The translations under genes were made by a program, and so were the position numbers. From positions 2,666,001 through 2,730,000 of the forward strand of contig NZ_CP082904.1 of the NCBI RefSeq assembly GCF_023517775.1: DNA of 64,000 bases, in the 5' to 3' direction. The notes under the pieces are model-generated. The model was not told where the DNA came from, ran no database searches, and saw nothing but the letters and a program-made list of their open reading frames with translations. Positions 51,482 through 61,441 of this stretch are shown here, piece by piece; within the stretch, counting starts at the first letter, position 1; each line of letters begins with the position of its first letter. This DNA is from Mixta hanseatica. GTDB taxonomy: Bacteria > Pseudomonadota > Gammaproteobacteria > Enterobacterales > Enterobacteriaceae.

Positions 51482-52501
51482 TCAGGCAGACTGTTTACGC
51501 TGCCGGTACGTCGAAGCCATATTGCGCCCCAGCACTACCGCAGAGCCAACGATTCCGCCCAGCAGTACCGCCAGCACCAGCGTCAGGCCCTTTTTCGGAC
51601 TATCGCGACGGATAGGTAAATCAGGTTCCATGATATAGCGGAAGGACTGCAGATTATCGACCTGGATTTTCAGATCCTGAATCAAGCGTAACGCGCGCTG
51701 GGTAGCGTAATAGTTATCATCCAGTGGCAAGGGCTTAGTCGCTTCATTCGCAATTGACGAGGAGAGCGCCCTGGAACCCAGCAGATAGAGCGTATCATCC
51801 GATAAAAACTCCGCCTGAGTCAGCTGCGAGCTAGTGATACCAGCATCTTCAGCCACTTTCAGCGCCTGTTTTAACGCTTCGATACGCCGCGTTTTTCTCT
51901 CTTTCGCTACTTCCTGCTGTGAAGTGAGCGAGTCGGTTAACTCACGAGTTTTTACCGCCAGGTTGCGTTTGATATCCGCGCCGTAATCCTGCACCACGTC
52001 ATTATTTACCAGCTGTATAAAATGCGTTACCTGCGCCTGGGCCTCTTGCGCTGTCTGCGCGGTGAACTTAACGCTAAGCGGATCGGGCTGGCCTGCCGTA
52101 ACTGAGGCAATTTTTAATGCCAGCGGCTGATCGAGATTTTGCAGCGCGCCGGAAAGCGCAGTGATGGAGGCGCTAAAACGGTTGAACAATTGATGCTGCA
52201 GCTCTACCACGCCCGGCTTATCCTGCGGCGACTCGGAGTAAAGCACGTTTAGCGCGGCGTTATAGTTGGCCACCTGACCCGCGCTGGGCTGGGTAACTAT
52301 CGCTTCTGAGGTCCATTTTTCTTTCGCCAAAAAGAGATAAGCGATAGCCAGTAACAAAAATAAAATCACGGTGGCGATAATGGTCTTTTTACCGTTCCAC
52401 AGCTGAGCCACAACATCCAGCAGGTCAAGCTCATCATCATTGTTATAAAAGGTCTGACGAAGTAAAGACTGATCCGAAGTTGTCTTATTTTCTTGGTTCA
52501 T
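51482..52501 (-). CDS. wzzB: Wzz, O-antigen chain-length determinant
   Basis: A 339-residue polysaccharide co-polymerase. Two transmembrane helices, about residues 39-59 (TIIATVILFLLLAIAYLFLA) and 305-327 (GLTLVLAVLLGGIVGSAVVL), flank a large, mostly helical periplasmic part with coiled-coil potential. The Pro-rich start of the second helix (PDLPIRRDSPKKGL) is typical. It sets the modal length of the O-antigen polymerised by Wzy. It lies between hisI and gnd, outside the main cluster. Confidence 0.9.
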   Translation of the reverse strand: MNQENKTTSDQSLLRQTFYNNDDELDLLDVVAQLWNGKKTIIATVILFLLLAIAYLFLAKEKWTSEAIVTQPSAGQVANYNAALNVLYSESPQDKPGVVELQHQLFNRFSASITALSGALQNLDQPLALKIASVTAGQPDPLSVKFTAQTAQEAQAQVTHFIQLVNNDVVQDYGADIKRNLAVKTRELTDSLTSQQEVAKERKTRRIEALKQALKVAEDAGITSSQLTQAEFLSDDTLYLLGSRALSSSIANEATKPLPLDDNYYATQRALRLIQDLKIQVDNLQSFRYIMEPDLPIRRDSPKKGLTLVLAVLLGGIVGSAVVLGRNMASTYRQRKQSA

Positions 52502-52600
52502 GTTTCTGGTATGCCCAACTGATAAAATGAAAAGCGGAATGATAAACGCCAGGAAGAAAACAATAGCAAAAGGAGAGGTAAAGAGTTATCTGAAATCAAT

Positions 52601-52627
52601 AAAAAACCTCCCATTGGGAGGTTTTTT
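52601..52627. terminator. Terminator between gnd and wzz
   Basis: AAAAAACCTCCC, an ATT loop, GGGAGGTTTTTT: a symmetric stem just after the gnd stop, active in either direction. Confidence 0.92.
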
Positions 52628-52640
52628 AAGCAACGGAGAA

Positions 52641-54047
52641 TTAATCCAGCCATTCGGTGTGGAATACGCCGTCTTTATCGATACGCTTATAGGTATGCGC
52701 ACCAAAGTAGTCACGCTGCGCCTGGATCAGGTTCGCCGGCAGCACCGCTGAGCGATAGCTGTCATAGTAGGCGATAGCCGCTGAGAAGGTTGGCGTTGGG
52801 ATACCATTCTGCACTGCATAAGCGACCACGTCGCGCAGCGCCTGCTGGTATTCATCAGCGATATTTTTGAAGTAAGGCGCCAGCAGCAGGTTAGCGATGT
52901 CCGGCGTATCTTTATAGGCATCGGTGATTTTCTGCAGGAACTGGGCGCGGATGATGCAGCCAGCACGGAAAATTTTCGCGATTTCGCCGTAGTTCAGATC
53001 CCAGTTGTTTTCATCGGAAGCCGCTTTCAGCTGAGAGAAGCCCTGCGCATAAGAGACGATTTTGCCCAGGTAAAGCGCGCGGCGTACTTTCTCGATAAAC
53101 TCAGCTTTGTCGCCGCTGAATGCTTGCGCAGTCGGGCCGCTCAGTACTTTAGAAGCGGCAACGCGCTGGGATTTCAGTGAAGAGAGGTAACGTGCGAAAA
53201 CGGATTCGGTGATCAGAGACAGCGGTTCGCCCAGATCCAGCGAGCTTTGGCTGGTCCATTTACCGGTGCCTTTGTTCGCCGCTTCATCCAGGATCACATC
53301 AACCAGGTAGTTACCCTCTTCGTCTTTCTTGGTGAAGATATCTTTGGTGATGTCGATCAGGTAGCTGCTCAGCTCGCCTTCGTTCCACTCGCTGAAGGTT
53401 TTCGCCAGATCTTCGTTGCTCAGGCCCAGCGCATTTTTCAGCAGGGAGTAAGCTTCAGCAATCAGCTGCATATCGCCATATTCAATGCCGTTATGCACCA
53501 TTTTCACATAGTGACCTGCACCGTCCGGACCAATATAGGTCACGCAAGGCTCGCCTTCGGCACGTGCAGCGATTTTATCCAGAATTGGCGCAACCAGTTC
53601 ATAAGCTTCTTTCTGACCGCCAGGCATAATAGAAGGCCCTTTCAGCGCGCCCTCTTCGCCACCGGACACGCCGGTACCGATAAAGTTGAAGCCTTGCTCA
53701 GAAAGTTCTTTGTTACGACGAATCGTATCTTTATAGAAGGTGTTACCACCGTCGATCAGGATATCGCCCTTATCCAGGTGGGGCGTCAGTGAAGCGATAG
53801 TTTTATCGGTCGCTTCGCCCGCCTGCACCATCAGCAGGATACGGCGCGGTTTTTCCAGCGAGTCAACGAACTCTTCGATGCTGTAATAAGGCGCGAGTTT
53901 TTTGCCCGGGTTTTCGGCGATAACTTCATCAGTTTTTTCCCGAGAGCGGTTGAAGACGGATACGGTGTAGCCGCGGCTCTCAATGTTAAGTGCCAGGTTG
54001 CGGCCCATTACTGCCATACCTACAACGCCGATCTGTTGCTTGGACAT
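52641..54047 (-). CDS. gnd: Gnd, 6-phosphogluconate dehydrogenase (decarboxylating)
   Basis: A 468-residue pentose-phosphate enzyme: [20 protein letters not shown] (NADP site), [40 protein letters not shown] (catalytic Lys) and [14 protein letters not shown] near the end. It is next to the O-antigen cluster as in other enterobacteria, where gnd is often exchanged with the cluster. AGGAG precedes its ATG, and it has its own terminator. Confidence 0.97.
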   Translation of the reverse strand: MSKQQIGVVGMAVMGRNLALNIESRGYTVSVFNRSREKTDEVIAENPGKKLAPYYSIEEFVDSLEKPRRILLMVQAGEATDKTIASLTPHLDKGDILIDGGNTFYKDTIRRNKELSEQGFNFIGTGVSGGEEGALKGPSIMPGGQKEAYELVAPILDKIAARAEGEPCVTYIGPDGAGHYVKMVHNGIEYGDMQLIAEAYSLLKNALGLSNEDLAKTFSEWNEGELSSYLIDITKDIFTKKDEEGNYLVDVILDEAANKGTGKWTSQSSLDLGEPLSLITESVFARYLSSLKSQRVAASKVLSGPTAQAFSGDKAEFIEKVRRALYLGKIVSYAQGFSQLKAASDENNWDLNYGEIAKIFRAGCIIRAQFLQKITDAYKDTPDIANLLLAPYFKNIADEYQQALRDVVAYAVQNGIPTPTFSAAIAYYDSYRSAVLPANLIQAQRDYFGAHTYKRIDKDGVFHTEWLD

Positions 54048-54197
54048 TATTTACTCCTGTTTAATGATGGTATATAGCAATTAACTAGCTACTTATGTAT
54101 ACCATTGATATTAACGCAGCACTACATTACCAAGGTAGCGATTGATGCGATAGGAAATATATGTTTTGTTAGGTAAATCAAGCTGAACATAATTTGG

Positions 54198-54680
54198 TCA
54201 CACCAGAAATTCTCCTGGTTGTATATTTTCAAGTCTGATTACCGTTTCGTGCGCTGCAGGCTCGTCCTCCATTACACTCCATGACGGAAAGGCTTTTGCG
54301 TGTGACTCAAAAAAAGGCCCTTCTTTTAATTCAAACACCATTGCTTTTGACGAAAGGCAAACTAAAGTATGAATAACATTTGTTGGTATTTGAACGCCAA
54401 AAGTGCCGGTATCATTCCCAAGCAATTTAATGGAATCAACCTGACCCGACTCGGAAAAACTTATAAGCTTAATAAGCCCGTCAATAACATGAAAATATTC
54501 CCAATGATGCGGAAGCACATGTTTATGAGGCGGAATATAACTGTTTTTCATTAACGCAATGACTAAACGCTGTACTGGCTCCTGATGTGATTGGTGCAAA
54601 CAATGGTGAGCTCTTAACCGACCGGAATTTTGCGCACGCGTATATAGCGCTTCCTTAAATTCTTCATCGAGGATAATCAC
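54198..54680 (-). CDS. wbuC: WbuC-like cupin protein
   Basis: A 160-residue cupin: NSYIPPHKHVLPHHWEYFHV (the HxH...E metal site), then GTFGVQIPTNVIHTLVC with another His. It matches WbuC, found at the end of UDP-FucNAc O-antigen clusters directly before gnd. Its reaction is unknown. It follows fnlC by 17 bases. Confidence 0.85.
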   Translation of the reverse strand: MIILDEEFKEALYTRAQNSGRLRAHHCLHQSHQEPVQRLVIALMKNSYIPPHKHVLPHHWEYFHVIDGLIKLISFSESGQVDSIKLLGNDTGTFGVQIPTNVIHTLVCLSSKAMVFELKEGPFFESHAKAFPSWSVMEDEPAAHETVIRLENIQPGEFLV

Positions 54681-54697
54681 TGACGGACCTCATAATG

Positions 54698-55831
54698 TTA
54701 ATACTGTTTCCATACTACACGATTAACATAGTCAGTATAGCTATGAATAATACGTAAAACTTTATCAGAAACGTTGGGCATACTGTAATCATTAACCGGA
54801 CGCAGCAGACGGGTCTCGCCGGAAGGCTGATCTTCAAGAATAGATAAGGCCTGCATAACACGTTCAACACTCAAGCCAGTCATGATGACGGACGCCTCTT
54901 CCATACCCTCTGGACGTTCATGCGCTTCGCGGATATTCAAGGCTGAAAAGTTCAGAATAGAAGATTCTTCAGTAATAGTTCCGCTATCAGACAGAACGGC
55001 CTTAGCTTCGATTTGTAATTTTATATAATCGATAAATCCTAAAGGCTTAAGAAGCTGAACACGTTTATCAAACTGGATATTGTTTTCCTCGAATCGCTTA
55101 CGCGTTCTTGGATGCGTGGAAACAATAACCGGAAGATTGTATTTCTCAGCTACAGCATTGAGGATTTCGGCAAGCTTATGAATATTCACACTGCTGTCAA
55201 CATTCTCTTCCCTGTGCGCACTAACAACAAAAAAACCATTCTTTTCAACCGAAAGGCGGCTCAATACATCTGACTGATCGATTTCCTCCCGATGTTGATT
55301 AATAACTTCAAACATAGGACTGCCTGTTTTGATCACGCGGTCCGGGCTAATTCCCTCAGCTAAAAGATACTCACGGGCTATATCAGAGTAAGTCATATTA
55401 ATATCTGATATATGGTCTACAATTTTTCGGTTAATCTCCTCAGGGACACGCTGATCGAAACATCTGTTCCCTGCTTCCATGTGAAAAACAGGGATTTTTT
55501 TCCTTTTAGCCGACAACGCAGCCAGACAACTATTGGTATCGCCAAGAATAAGCAGAGCCTCAGGTTTTAATTCACTAAGCAGCTCATCCACTTTTATTAT
55601 TATATTACCTATAGTTGCAGCAGCATTATCGCCAGCCGCATTCAGAAAAAAATCGGGCTTCTTAACAGAAAGATCGCTGAAAAAAACCTCGTTTAATTCA
55701 TAATCATAATTTTGACCGGTATGTGCAATATAGTGATCGCAATACTGGTCTAGTTTATTAAGCACAGCAGAAAGCCTGATAATTTCAGGACGAGTACCGA
55801 CGACACTTAAAACTCGAAGTTTCTTTCCCAT
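54698..55831 (-). CDS. fnlC: FnlC/WbjD-like UDP-sugar 2-epimerase (UDP-L-FucNAc synthesis)
   Basis: A 377-residue WecB-fold epimerase: VVGTRPEIIRLSAVLNKLDQ, GDTNSCLAALSAKRKKIPVF, HMEAGNRCFDQRVPEEINR, VSAHREENVD and LSDSGTITEESSILNF. In the FnlABC pathway it converts UDP-L-PneNAc to UDP-L-FucNAc. The position after fnlA and fnlB, rather than sequence alone, separates it from WecB. Confidence 0.9.
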   Translation of the reverse strand: MGKKLRVLSVVGTRPEIIRLSAVLNKLDQYCDHYIAHTGQNYDYELNEVFFSDLSVKKPDFFLNAAGDNAAATIGNIIIKVDELLSELKPEALLILGDTNSCLAALSAKRKKIPVFHMEAGNRCFDQRVPEEINRKIVDHISDINMTYSDIAREYLLAEGISPDRVIKTGSPMFEVINQHREEIDQSDVLSRLSVEKNGFFVVSAHREENVDSSVNIHKLAEILNAVAEKYNLPVIVSTHPRTRKRFEENNIQFDKRVQLLKPLGFIDYIKLQIEAKAVLSDSGTITEESSILNFSALNIREAHERPEGMEEASVIMTGLSVERVMQALSILEDQPSGETRLLRPVNDYSMPNVSDKVLRIIHSYTDYVNRVVWKQY

Positions 55832-56938
55832 TTACATACTCCAACTGAAAGTATCAGGTTTATCTCGATCAAAAATCTCATTTGCCCATAGCATAACAAT
55901 CAAGTCATTTTCACCGATGTTTTTAATGTTATGAGCCCAACCAGGAACGGTTTCGACTACCTCAATCTCCGCCGCCGTTTTTACCGTCTCATAAATCTCA
56001 CCCGTAATAATATTTTCAAATTTAAAAAGCGCCTTTCCCTGCAGAACAACAAATTTTTCATTTTTACTGTGATGGTAGTGACCGCCACGTGTCACGCCAG
56101 GCTTAGCCGTAAAAAACGAAAACTGCCCATGTTCAGGCGTTTTCAGAATTTCGCTAAATACACCCCGATCATCTTTGTAGACCGGTACCGAATAGGAAAA
56201 ACGCGCCGGGTCGAGATAGCTCAAATAGGTTGCATAGAGAGCTCGGTTCAATCCAACCCCCACTGACTGGGTAACAAGAGTACTTCTGGATGAGTGGAAT
56301 TGTTGTAGCCTGTCCGCTAATTCCTGTAATGTTATAGTATAGGTGACGGTTATTTTTTTAAATCCTGTCTCAGAGTCGGATTCGCTCAGATGGCTGATGA
56401 ACGCTGAAACCACATCGTCTATATAGACCAGTTCAAGCTGATGAGCCGAATTATCTATACGCAAAGGGATCCGATTGATGATGTTATGACAAAACGTTGC
56501 AACAACAGAATTATAATTAGGGCGGCACCACTTCCCAAATACGCCAGGCAGACGATAAATATAGCTTTTAACTAAGCCAGCTTCTTCAGCTTGTGCTAAT
56601 AATTCTTCGGCTCTTCTTTTACTCTGCCCGTATGGATTATCCAGCTGAGCCTGTATTGAAGAAGAATAAACTACAGCGATGCCTTTGTTTACCTTGCCGA
56701 TACAGTCGATAAGGGTTTGTGTAAAATCTATATTTGAAGTAACAAATTCATTATTTTCTAACGGGCGATTAACGCCCGCCAAGTGATAAATAAAATCAAC
56801 ATCCTTTACTTTATCTTCAAGCAATTCAATAGCGTCACTATGAAGATGTGTAATAACCTGAAGATTATGTTGTTGCAATGCCGCAAGGAGGTTTTTACCA
56901 ATAAAACCTCCTGCACCGGTAACAAGTATTTTTTTCAT
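55832..56938 (-). CDS. fnlB: FnlB/CapF-like bifunctional reductase-cupin (UDP-L-FucNAc synthesis)
   Basis: A 368-residue protein: an N-terminal SDR-type domain (ILVTGAGGFIGKNLLAALQQ, TGAGGFIG at 7-14; NPYGQSKRRAEELL) and, from about residue 245, a cupin (GVTRGGHYHHSKNEKFVVLQ). This fusion is characteristic of CapF/WbjC, which acts after FnlA to give UDP-L-PneNAc. It begins four bases after fnlA and touches fnlC. Confidence 0.9.
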   Translation of the reverse strand: MKKILVTGAGGFIGKNLLAALQQHNLQVITHLHSDAIELLEDKVKDVDFIYHLAGVNRPLENNEFVTSNIDFTQTLIDCIGKVNKGIAVVYSSSIQAQLDNPYGQSKRRAEELLAQAEEAGLVKSYIYRLPGVFGKWCRPNYNSVVATFCHNIINRIPLRIDNSAHQLELVYIDDVVSAFISHLSESDSETGFKKITVTYTITLQELADRLQQFHSSRSTLVTQSVGVGLNRALYATYLSYLDPARFSYSVPVYKDDRGVFSEILKTPEHGQFSFFTAKPGVTRGGHYHHSKNEKFVVLQGKALFKFENIITGEIYETVKTAAEIEVVETVPGWAHNIKNIGENDLIVMLWANEIFDRDKPDTFSWSM

Positions 56939-56941
56939 AAA

Positions 56942-57976
56942 TTAATGCTCCGGCTGTACTAAATTACCTTTTACTATTTCCTGCATGAATTTAAGTTTGA
57001 GCAATAATTTTTTAGTGCCTTCAAGATCTAAGCGTGTAGTATTATGTGAATTATAATCTACAATTTCAGCAATTTTCTTCTCACCTTCGGCAAAGTATTT
57101 ATCATAATTCAAATCGCGATTGTCAGCGGGAATCCTATAATAATCACCCTGATCTTCCGCATGTAACATCTCTTCACGAGTGAGAAGCGTTTCATACAAT
57201 TTTTCACCGTGACGAGTGCCGATCACTTTAATAGCATAGCCGGGCTTATTCATTATTTCAGTAATAGCCTGAGCTAATACACCTACTGTTGAAGCAGGTG
57301 CTTTTTGAACAAAAATATCGCCGTTATTACCATGAACAAAAGCGTGAAGAACCAAATCTACCGCGTCTTCAAGACTCATCATAAAGCGGGTCATTTCAGG
57401 ATCGGTAATAGTAATAGGTTCGTTACTCATGACCTGATTAACAAACAATGGTATGACTGAACCACGTGACGCCATCACGTTACCATAACGTGTACCACAA
57501 ACAACGGTACCGCTACCATTGATATTTCTGGCCTTGGCGACCATAATTTTTTCCATCATCGCTTTGGAAATTCCCATAGCATTGATGGGGTAGACCGCTT
57601 TATCGGTACTTAAACAAACCACACGCTTAACTTCATAGTTAATCGCAGCTTCAATTACGTTTTCAGTGCCCAGAACGTTCGTCTTAACCGCTTCAAGAGG
57701 ATAAAATTCGCACGACGGCACTTGTTTTAATGCAGCGGCATGAAAAACAAAATCAACTCCGCGCATGGCATTGGCAATGCTTTGGTAATCACGTACGTCA
57801 CCTAAATAAAATTTCAGCTTAGGATTTTTGTAACGCTTACGCATATCATCCTGTTTTTTTTCATCACGGCTAAAAATACGAATTTCTGCAATATTCGTCT
57901 CTAGGAAACGATCTAAAACAGCATTACCAAAAGAGCCGGTGCCGCCAGTAATAAGTAGAGTTTTTGATTCAAACAT
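56942..57976 (-). CDS. fnlA: FnlA/CapE-like UDP-GlcNAc 4,6-dehydratase/5-epimerase
   Basis: A 344-residue SDR that starts UDP-L-FucNAc synthesis. The nucleotide site TGGTGSFGNAVL is at residues 10-21, and the catalytic region is STDKAVYPINAMGISKAMME, with Met in place of the usual Tyr, a hallmark of the FlaA1/CapE group. It heads the fnlABC block, nine bases after a glycosyltransferase gene. Confidence 0.92.
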   Translation of the reverse strand: MFESKTLLITGGTGSFGNAVLDRFLETNIAEIRIFSRDEKKQDDMRKRYKNPKLKFYLGDVRDYQSIANAMRGVDFVFHAAALKQVPSCEFYPLEAVKTNVLGTENVIEAAINYEVKRVVCLSTDKAVYPINAMGISKAMMEKIMVAKARNINGSGTVVCGTRYGNVMASRGSVIPLFVNQVMSNEPITITDPEMTRFMMSLEDAVDLVLHAFVHGNNGDIFVQKAPASTVGVLAQAITEIMNKPGYAIKVIGTRHGEKLYETLLTREEMLHAEDQGDYYRIPADNRDLNYDKYFAEGEKKIAEIVDYNSHNTTRLDLEGTKKLLLKLKFMQEIVKGNLVQPEH

Positions 57977-57984
57977 AGGAAACC

Positions 57985-59196
57985 TTAACTAATAAGAATA
58001 GACAAAATTTCTTTAGCCGCTGCTGTTACAGTAAACTTCTCATGCAGCAAGCACAGGGCGTTATTCCCAGCCTTTTCTCTCAAGGCTGAGTCGTTCAGTA
58101 GTCTCAATGCATTTTCGTAAAAAAGTTCATCTTCGCCATTCACAGAAATAAAACCGGCTTCGGCCTTTTCTACAACAGATTTTAAATCATTGCCGGGATT
58201 GACGCTACCTAAGATAGGTATGCCATTGACCATATAACCGAGTATCTTTCCGGGAAAATTATGGCTTAAGTGACAACGGCTAAGGGAAAATAAGCCAACA
58301 TCGATTTCCTTTAGTATTGACCTGAATTCTTCCTGGCTGACAGGTGGAAGCAATAACACATTATTGATGCTGTTTTTATTTATTTTTCTCTGAATCAGCT
58401 CAACTTCATCCCCCTGCCCTAAGAATACAAAATGAGCTTCGGTTCGGTTCTGCATTTTTTCAGCAAGGCGAACAAGGTTGTCCATATCCTGGGCTTTACC
58501 TATATTTCCACCATAAAAAAAGATTGTTTTTTCCTGGAGGTTATATTTCTCACGAAATCCATAATTTTCCGCAGTGATTTCTGGATCTGCCCAGTTGTAT
58601 AGTAAACGGGTTATATACGTTTCCCCAAAACACGATTTAAAATATTTAATATTAGCCTCTGATTGTATTCCGATAACGTCAGCGGCTTGGTAGTTTATCT
58701 TTTCAAAAAATCGGAAATATTTAGTTGCTAAAGAATTTTCTTTAATCATTCCATTATCAATAACCCACTGCGGGAAGAAATCACGCAATATCAAATATAC
58801 AGGGCAATGATTTTTTTCTTTGAGGTAACGTGCAAAATATCCCCAAAATATAGATGGCGAATAATTAACAATTAAATCAAATTTTTTCTCATTAAGGATA
58901 TTTGATAAATAATTTTTCGCCTTAAAGGGCAAGAGGGTTTCATTTATAGCTCTTTTTACAAACGAGCAATTTTTGACAGGCCCAGATTTGAAGCGTATAA
59001 CTTCGACACCGTCAATAAAATCCGCTTTAATCTTTTGGTCTTGCAATACACCTGGCGTAATTACCGTCACGTCATGTCCAGCCTTGGAAAACTCGCATGC
59101 AAGCTCATGCATCATTTTGGCGGCAACTTTTGTGCTAAACGGCACATAATCGTCAATTAACAGGGCAAGTTTTATTTTTGAAGAGTTATTCAGCAT
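57985..59196 (-). CDS. wbuB: WbuB-like glycosyltransferase (probable L-FucNAc transferase)
   Basis: A 403-residue GT4-type glycosyltransferase with a GT-B fold: DDYVPFSTKVAAKMMHELAC, LILRDFFPQWVIDNGMI, TIFFYGGNIGKAQDM and LSHNFPGKILGYMVNGIPIL. It resembles WbuB, which transfers L-FucNAc, and adjoins fnlABC, which makes that donor; the exact linkage is not known. I use the ATG at 59196; a GTG three codons earlier is open. It overlaps the preceding glycosyltransferase gene by about ten bases. Confidence 0.82.
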   Translation of the reverse strand: MLNNSSKIKLALLIDDYVPFSTKVAAKMMHELACEFSKAGHDVTVITPGVLQDQKIKADFIDGVEVIRFKSGPVKNCSFVKRAINETLLPFKAKNYLSNILNEKKFDLIVNYSPSIFWGYFARYLKEKNHCPVYLILRDFFPQWVIDNGMIKENSLATKYFRFFEKINYQAADVIGIQSEANIKYFKSCFGETYITRLLYNWADPEITAENYGFREKYNLQEKTIFFYGGNIGKAQDMDNLVRLAEKMQNRTEAHFVFLGQGDEVELIQRKINKNSINNVLLLPPVSQEEFRSILKEIDVGLFSLSRCHLSHNFPGKILGYMVNGIPILGSVNPGNDLKSVVEKAEAGFISVNGEDELFYENALRLLNDSALREKAGNNALCLLHEKFTVTAAAKEILSILIS

Positions 59197-60286
59197 ATAT
59201 TGCACTCAAATATAATTTAGCTCTTTCTGTAGCATTAGGTAATTTATCAACGGCCTTCCTGGCCTCAATGCAGTAACGTTCGATTTTATCGGGGCTAGCG
59301 AAAGCGTTTTTGATTACGAAAGCAATATCGTCGCTGTTTAATGGGTCAAAATAAAAGGCGTTTTCGCCACAAACCGTTTTTGCAAAATCTCGATCAGAGG
59401 TAAAAACAGGCTTATTCATATAAGCGGCTTCAACATAGGATGCGCTAAAGCATTCTAGAAGCGTAGGGAGGAGCATGCCATCACAGTACTGATATAATGG
59501 AGGACACTGTGCGTTCGTAACGTTACCCGTTAATATTATTCTTTTCTGGTGCTCTTCTGGAACACTGGCCAAAAATGCAGCATCCAGCGTGAGCACAAAC
59601 TTATAGTTATCTGGCAAGGCTTCTAATAAAGGGTAGAGGACCTGCAAATTTTTATGAGGGTAATTGTAAGCTACAGTTAACAGCCAGATCTCATCCGTTT
59701 TTTTTGGAGGTAATTTACTGACGGCGCTGTTATCATATAAAGACGGTTGAGAAAAATTAGCTGATATAGTGTTAGATACTAAATATACTTTTTCAGGCCG
59801 AAAACCAAGCAGTTTAGCCGCTTTATATTTAACATCCGCTGTTTCAACGACTATTTTTGTGGCATTTTTTTTATAATAATAAGGCTGAAGATAGTGCAAC
59901 AATATTTTCTTTAATTTTTCTTTTGCTGGCAGTTTTCTGTAAACGGCCTGAGTATCATAAATCAGCCACGGCAAGGCGAAGCCGACAAGGTGATTCTTCA
60001 CACCCGGATTCCAGTAACTCGGTCCGAAGACAGTAAACACATCCTGAATATCATATTTCTTTATAATTCCATCTAGCTTTCTCCTGGTGGTGAAATTTAA
60101 TAAACCAGACGGCGTTTTATCAATAATAATGCTTTTTTTTCTGCCTTTTTCACCGAGTTGGTTATAAACAGGTGGAGATACCGCTGCTATAAATTCCAGA
60201 TCCAATTTAACAAACTCTTCGATTATGGATATTCCTACCTGTAAACCACCGCCTACATAGAGATTACTTGCATTAACTAATAGCAT
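59186..60286 (-). CDS. GT4-family glycosyltransferase of the O-antigen cluster
   Basis: A 366-residue GT-B glycosyltransferase: N-terminal NLYVGGGLQVGISIIEEFVK and C-terminal nucleotide-sugar part with VAYNYPHKNLQVLYPLLEAL and LLPTLLECFSASYVEAAYMN (the E-x7-E region). It probably adds one sugar to the undecaprenyl-linked repeat unit at the inner membrane. Donor and acceptor cannot be read from sequence. It follows wzy by one base. Confidence 0.8.
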   Translation of the reverse strand: MLLVNASNLYVGGGLQVGISIIEEFVKLDLEFIAAVSPPVYNQLGEKGRKKSIIIDKTPSGLLNFTTRRKLDGIIKKYDIQDVFTVFGPSYWNPGVKNHLVGFALPWLIYDTQAVYRKLPAKEKLKKILLHYLQPYYYKKNATKIVVETADVKYKAAKLLGFRPEKVYLVSNTISANFSQPSLYDNSAVSKLPPKKTDEIWLLTVAYNYPHKNLQVLYPLLEALPDNYKFVLTLDAAFLASVPEEHQKRIILTGNVTNAQCPPLYQYCDGMLLPTLLECFSASYVEAAYMNKPVFTSDRDFAKTVCGENAFYFDPLNSDDIAFVIKNAFASPDKIERYCIEARKAVDKLPNATERAKLYLSAIYAE

Positions 60287-60287
60287 T

Positions 60288-61436
60288 TCATTTTCTCAAT
60301 TGCCAATGTAATTTTACAGCGTTTTCTCTTTCCAAATTGTAAGGACTGCCGTGCAAAATTTCGACAATGATATTCGAATAGGGTACGAACTGTGCCATAA
60401 AATATTCATTATTAGTAAATCGTTGGAAACTTATAAAAACGTAAAGGGAAAATAAGCAAGATAATAAAGCGCGATTTTGCCTCTTATTATAAGAAGCAAT
60501 AATGTATGACACCACTATTAACATCGCGGGAATAAAATACTCGTCAAGTCTTGAGGATATCGTACCAAACTGACCTAAAAACACGTCGACATTTAACATC
60601 AGTAAAAACGCAGCTTCAAAAACCAATAAATAAGATACGCTAATGCCGCGCTTAATAAATAATCTTACAATAGATTTTTTCCTATTTAAAAAATAGCAGT
60701 ACATTACTATTTTAAATATCAAATTGAAGGTTAAAATGCTGCCGACACTATCACCTGAAGAGTACCAGATTAATTTATTAAGATAGGGGTTACTATAAAT
60801 AAGTGATACAGCTTTAAAGATCTGACCGAGAGGATAGATTCCAACAATACCAAGCAACAACCCTGCAACTAAGCTTATTCTTCCTACTTTAAGCATTTTC
60901 TTTTTTGTAATTAGTGGAAATAATAATAGCAATAATGCGGAAACATGAAACAATGAGCCTATCAAACAAAAGATATAATATAGCCGTTGTTTTTCACGCA
61001 GATAAAAATTTAGTGCAAGATAAAAAAGCGAAACGGCGACAATTTGACGTAATGCCTCTACATTAAAACCAAACGAAATTATCGAATAAACCGATATGAC
61101 AAAAGCCGGATAAGGTGAGCATTTTCTTATGGTATAACTCAACGTTATTAACGTAAAGACAGTTATAAGCAATGAAAATAGCCAAAAGTTTAAATTGATT
61201 AATTTAAAAAAAAATGAAGTTATCTGGTAACCAGGTTCGATAGTTAATGTAATTGCGCCGCCATTATAAAAGTCGCGATAGAATAGCCAGTCAACGCCCA
61301 ACTCATACCGCAAGCCAATAAACAGGAAAATTATAATCGATACAATAACTATCAGTATATTTTTTTTGCGATCGGCTAAAACATCGAGATTAGCAAAAAA
61401 AAGCAACATCCCTGCATAAATATAATAAATTCCCAT
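60288..61436 (-). CDS. wzy: Wzy, O-antigen polymerase (EpsG type)
   Basis: A 382-residue hydrophobic protein with about 10-12 transmembrane segments and a larger periplasmic loop. The early LFIGLRYELGVDWLFYRDFY is the EpsG-family signature (R-x-x-x-G-x-D-x-x-x-Y). It polymerises lipid-linked repeat units in the periplasm. It is AT-rich and is placed five bases downstream of wzx. Confidence 0.85.
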   Translation of the reverse strand: MGIYYIYAGMLLFFANLDVLADRKKNILIVIVSIIIFLFIGLRYELGVDWLFYRDFYNGGAITLTIEPGYQITSFFFKLINLNFWLFSLLITVFTLITLSYTIRKCSPYPAFVISVYSIISFGFNVEALRQIVAVSLFYLALNFYLREKQRLYYIFCLIGSLFHVSALLLLLFPLITKKKMLKVGRISLVAGLLLGIVGIYPLGQIFKAVSLIYSNPYLNKLIWYSSGDSVGSILTFNLIFKIVMYCYFLNRKKSIVRLFIKRGISVSYLLVFEAAFLLMLNVDVFLGQFGTISSRLDEYFIPAMLIVVSYIIASYNKRQNRALLSCLFSLYVFISFQRFTNNEYFMAQFVPYSNIIVEILHGSPYNLERENAVKLHWQLRK

Positions 61437-61441
61437 AAATA